7,339 bases of DNA from a bacterium (GTDB lineage: Bacteria; 4484-113; JALSIF01), in the NCBI GenBank assembly GCA_026981635.1, contig JALSIF010000316.1, positions 1 through 7,339 of the forward strand, written 5' to 3'. The position numbers were made by a program, and so were the translations under genes. The notes beneath the pieces were generated by a model that did not search any database, was not told the DNA's origin, and saw only the letters and a list, made by a program, of their open reading frames with translations. Positions 4,842 through 7,339 of this stretch are shown here, piece after piece; within the stretch, counting starts at the first letter, position 1, and every line of letters starts with the position of its first letter.

Positions 4842-5885
4842 CTAGCTGTTTACCCGACTTAGCTCCTCTATCACCTTCTCTGCCGGGATGTCCAGGTCGC
4901 AGAGGGCATTGGTGAACTCCACTGCGCGGGCAAGGTGGGCAGGATCGGCGGGAAGGCCGGCGTTTACCTGCTCAACCATAAGCTTCAGTCCCGCAATCAC
5001 CCGGTAGAAGTTGAGCGCCGCCTGGTCAAGGGGAGGGTCGCCGAAGACCCGGCGCTGGTCCTGGTAGCTCTCAATGAACTTGGCCCCGATAACCTCGGAG
5101 TAGAAGACCCGAAGGTGAAGCTCGGCCACTGCCACGTCAAAGAGGGGGTCCCCCATGAGGGAGTCGCCCCAGTCAAGGACTGCCTTTACCACCTCCCCCT
5201 GGACGATGACATCGTCGGGGGTGAAGTGGCCGTGGAGCAGGCGGTAGCCGGTGCAGGGGAAGCTCTGCCAGCGCTCAAGGATCCACTGGCACCAGGGCTG
5301 GAGGGGGGCGTAGAGGGGGTTTTGGGCAAACCCCTCGGCGATGGAGCCCATCAGGGCGGCAAAGGATAGCTCGTCATCAAGCATGGGGTAAGGCAGGGGG
5401 AGGTGCTCGCTGCCCCGCAGGTGGTGGAGGTGGGAGAGCTGGAGGGCGAGCTGGTAGGTGCGGGTGAGGCCCAGCTCGCCGAAGCGGTCGGTAAGTCCGG
5501 GGCGAAGGTCGGGGGCGCTCCCCTCCACATAGTCCATCACCAGAAATGGCTCCCCCAGCGCCTCGGCGTCGGTCTCCACGCTCCAGGCGAAGGGGACCGG
5601 GTAGCCGTGGCCGTGAAGGAACTGGAGGACGGAGAACTCCCTGAGGGCAGAATCGGGGGCGGGGCGGATGTCGGTGTCGCGGTGTAGCTTGATCACCCAG
5701 TCCAGGGGCTTCTTCTTGCCGGTGAGGGAGTGGTAGAGGCCGCGAAAGCGGTAGAGCTGGTGGCGGGGACCAAGCTTTAGCACCGAAAGCTCAGGGGAGG
5801 AGATCTCCCCCCTAAGGCCCGCCTTGCGGCGCAGAAAGGTGATGAAGCGGTCCCTGAGCCCGGCAAGTTCTGCCTTGGTGACCAT
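4842..5885 (-). CDS. Aminoglycoside phosphotransferase-fold protein, catalytic loop altered
   Basis: 347 residues from the ATG at 5885. An upstream frame to 5954 overlaps the ABC gene and has no advantage. The fold is that of the APH/choline-kinase family, which phosphorylates small hydroxylated molecules with ATP. Seen: WVIKL (63-67, Lys K66), ALREFSVLQFLHGHGYPVP (80-98, Glu E83), EPFLVMDYVEG (112-122, hinge), the loop HGHFTPDD (218-225), then VLDWGDSLMGDPLFDVA (236-252, metal-binding D238). The usual loop is HGD----N. Here the catalytic Asp is His and the Asn is Asp, while the Lys, Glu and DWGD motifs are intact. It may therefore be a pseudokinase, or an enzyme with a changed mechanism (inference). 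A second charged stretch near the C-terminus (DIPAEKVIEEL) is unremarkable. AAGGAG lies only two bases before the ATG, which is close. The gene follows the exporter by 22 bases, probably in one operon. It is not evidence of antibiotic resistance. Confidence 0.82.
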   Translation of the reverse strand: MVTKAELAGLRDRFITFLRRKAGLRGEISSPELSVLKLGPRHQLYRFRGLYHSLTGKKKPLDWVIKLHRDTDIRPAPDSALREFSVLQFLHGHGYPVPFAWSVETDAEALGEPFLVMDYVEGSAPDLRPGLTDRFGELGLTRTYQLALQLSHLHHLRGSEHLPLPYPMLDDELSFAALMGSIAEGFAQNPLYAPLQPWCQWILERWQSFPCTGYRLLHGHFTPDDVIVQGEVVKAVLDWGDSLMGDPLFDVAVAELHLRVFYSEVIGAKFIESYQDQRRVFGDPPLDQAALNFYRVIAGLKLMVEQVNAGLPADPAHLARAVEFTNALCDLDIPAEKVIEELSRVNS

Positions 5886-5907
5886 GGCTCCTTTTTCTAC
5901 CTTAGGG

Positions 5908-7339
5908 CTAGCCTCCCCGGCTGGCCACCTCCTCCTCCAGGTAGAAGGAGGCATAGACCCCGCCGCGGCGGATGAGCTCCCGATGGGTGCCGGTCTCCAC
6001 GATGGCCCCGTCCCTTATCACCACGATGAGGTCGGCGTCCTTGATGGTGGAGAGGCGGTGGGCGGCGATCAGGGTGGTCCTGCCATACATGAGCTTCTCC
6101 AGCGCCCGCTGGACCACCTGCTCGCTCTCCTTGTCCAGGGCGGAGGTGGGCTCGTCCAAGAGGAGGATGGCGGGGTCCTTGAGCAGGGCGCGGGCGATGG
6201 CGATGCGCTGCTTCTGGCCGCCAGACAGCCCCACCCCGCCTTCGCCGATCACCGTGTCGTAGCCGCGGGGAAGCTCAATGATGAAGTCGTGGGCGCCGGC
6301 CGCCATGGCGGCGTTGAGCAGATCTATCTCGTCCACCCCCTGACAGCCGTACATCAGGTTCTCGCGCACCGTGCCGTGGAAGAGGATGGTCTCCTGGGCA
6401 ACGTAACCGATGTGGCGGCGAAGGCTGGCAAGCTTTATGTCGCGCACGTCAATCCCGTCAATCAGCACCCGGCCCCGCTGGGCCTCGTAGAAGCGGGGGA
6501 TGAGGTTTAGGATGGTTGACTTTCCGGCCCCGCTTGCCCCCACCAGGGCCACCGTCATGCCGGGGCGGATGTGGAGGTTGAAGTCCCTAAGCACCTCCTC
6601 CCCGCCCGGGTAGCTGAAGTAGACGTGGTCAAAGAGGATCTCCCCGCGGCACTCCCTAAGCTCAACCGCCCCCGGGCGGTCCTCAATCTCAATGGGCAGG
6701 TCCAGGATCTGGAAGATGCGCTCGGCGGGGGCGGTCCCCTGGGCGATGGTGACAAAGACCCGGCTAAGCTTGGTAAGCGGCGAGACCATGAGGGCGGCAA
6801 GGCCGGCCAGGGCCAGAAGCTCGCCCGCACTCATCACCCCCTGGGCGATCTGGACCGCCACGTAGTAGAAGATGACCACCGGGCCCAGAAAGCCCAAAAA
6901 CTCCACGAAGGGGACCAGGAAGCTGGCGTACCAGGCAAACCTCAGGCCCTCGGCGAGGCCCTGGCGGTTGATGCGGCGGTAGCTTTCAAACTCCTGCTCT
7001 TCGGTGCACTGGGTCTGGACCAGGCGGAGGATGGCGATCCCCTCCTGGAGCTCGCCGGTGAGCCGGCCCAGGATCTCCATCAGCTGGCGGTTGATGTCGC
7101 GAAGCAGGGGGGTCATGAAGCGAAGGAGGAGGAAGACCACCCCCATGATCACCGCCATAAGGATCAGCACCCGCCAGTCGATCAGGGCGATGGCGATGAT
7201 GCCGGCAAGCACGGTGATGGGGGCGGTGACCAGGCTCTCCTGGGCGGAGTTTAGGAAGTCGCCCAGCTTCTGGACGTCGTTGGTGATGCGGGCCATGAGC
7301 TCGCCGGTGCGGCTCTGGTCCAGGGTGGCAAAGGAGAGG
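5908..7339 (-). CDS. ABC exporter half-transporter, MsbA-like (5' end missing)
   Basis: 477 residues are visible; the start lies beyond the right edge. The first residues in frame read LSFATLDQSRTGELMARITNDV, the usual region after the second membrane helix of type IV ABC exporters. About four hydrophobic helices follow (visible residues about 35-54, 56-74, 136-161 and 171-186). The ATPase domain then shows FSYPG (A-loop Tyr), Walker A GASGAGKST (267-275), Q-loop at 315, signature LSGGQKQR (371-378), Walker B ILLLDEPTSALD (391-402) and H-loop AAHRLST. In this family, dimers of such half-transporters flip lipids or drugs across the inner membrane. IGYVAQETILFHGTVRENL resembles the MsbA branch, and the presence of lptB in the window fits lipid A-core flipping. 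Substrate cannot be proven from sequence, so no symbol is given. Confidence 0.92.
   Translation of the reverse strand, partial: LSFATLDQSRTGELMARITNDVQKLGDFLNSAQESLVTAPITVLAGIIAIALIDWRVLILMAVIMGVVFLLLRFMTPLLRDINRQLMEILGRLTGELQEGIAILRLVQTQCTEEQEFESYRRINRQGLAEGLRFAWYASFLVPFVEFLGFLGPVVIFYYVAVQIAQGVMSAGELLALAGLAALMVSPLTKLSRVFVTIAQGTAPAERIFQILDLPIEIEDRPGAVELRECRGEILFDHVYFSYPGGEEVLRDFNLHIRPGMTVALVGASGAGKSTILNLIPRFYEAQRGRVLIDGIDVRDIKLASLRRHIGYVAQETILFHGTVRENLMYGCQGVDEIDLLNAAMAAGAHDFIIELPRGYDTVIGEGGVGLSGGQKQRIAIARALLKDPAILLLDEPTSALDKESEQVVQRALEKLMYGRTTLIAAHRLSTIKDADLIVVIRDGAIVETGTHRELIRRGGVYASFYLEEEVASRGG

Noticed and set aside
4842-5885. Antibiotic resistance by aminoglycoside phosphorylation
   Set aside because: Only the fold is shared; the catalytic loop is altered and the context is an exporter operon, so resistance is not supported.
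5824-6510. Plus-strand open frame across the exporter and kinase-fold genes
   Set aside because: Antisense to well-conserved ABC motifs (LSGGQ, Walker B); no independent evidence.

Overview
The window is a G+C-rich (roughly two-thirds by eye) bacterial chromosome segment. It carries housekeeping and envelope genes interrupted by one conspicuous block of palindromic repeats. A typical LptB (lipopolysaccharide-transport ATPase) and an exported PhoPQ-related hydrolase point to a diderm, Gram-negative-type cell. I cannot place the phylum from this sequence; an uncultured GC-rich lineage is plausible.

Left part (1-1603): the 5' end of a GAF-domain gene of the free methionine-(R)-sulfoxide reductase type runs off the left edge on the minus strand. 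Only 35 bases separate it from a divergent, complete aroA (EPSP synthase) on the plus strand. aroA converges on lptB so tightly that their stop codons overlap within one CTAG.

Middle part (1600-4170): on the minus strand a PqaA-family secreted alpha/beta hydrolase lies 51 bases upstream of lptB, and the two probably share a transcript. The hydrolase reading frame stays open backwards into the repeats, so its apparent N-terminus is longer than the real one.

Repeat cassette (about 3915-4790): nine copies of a C-rich/G-rich palindrome are arranged in larger units. A 139-base unit occurs twice as a direct repeat, with 3 mismatches and a 618-base offset. A 94-base unit is duplicated on the right side. 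Between the two 139-base copies sits a small plus-strand gene for a 96-residue, probably three-helix membrane protein. Its base composition is clearly lower in G+C than its neighbours, and it has its own TATAAT box, an operator- or hairpin-like palindrome and a strong ribosome binding site. This cassette is the least ordinary part of the window.

Right part (4842-7339): on the minus strand an MsbA-type ABC exporter half-transporter (5' end beyond the window) is followed after 22 bases by an aminoglycoside-phosphotransferase-fold protein. That protein's catalytic HGD Asp and the following Asn are both replaced, so it may be a pseudokinase. Together with lptB, the exporter suggests a locus concerned with the cell envelope, though the repeat cassette now separates the two halves.
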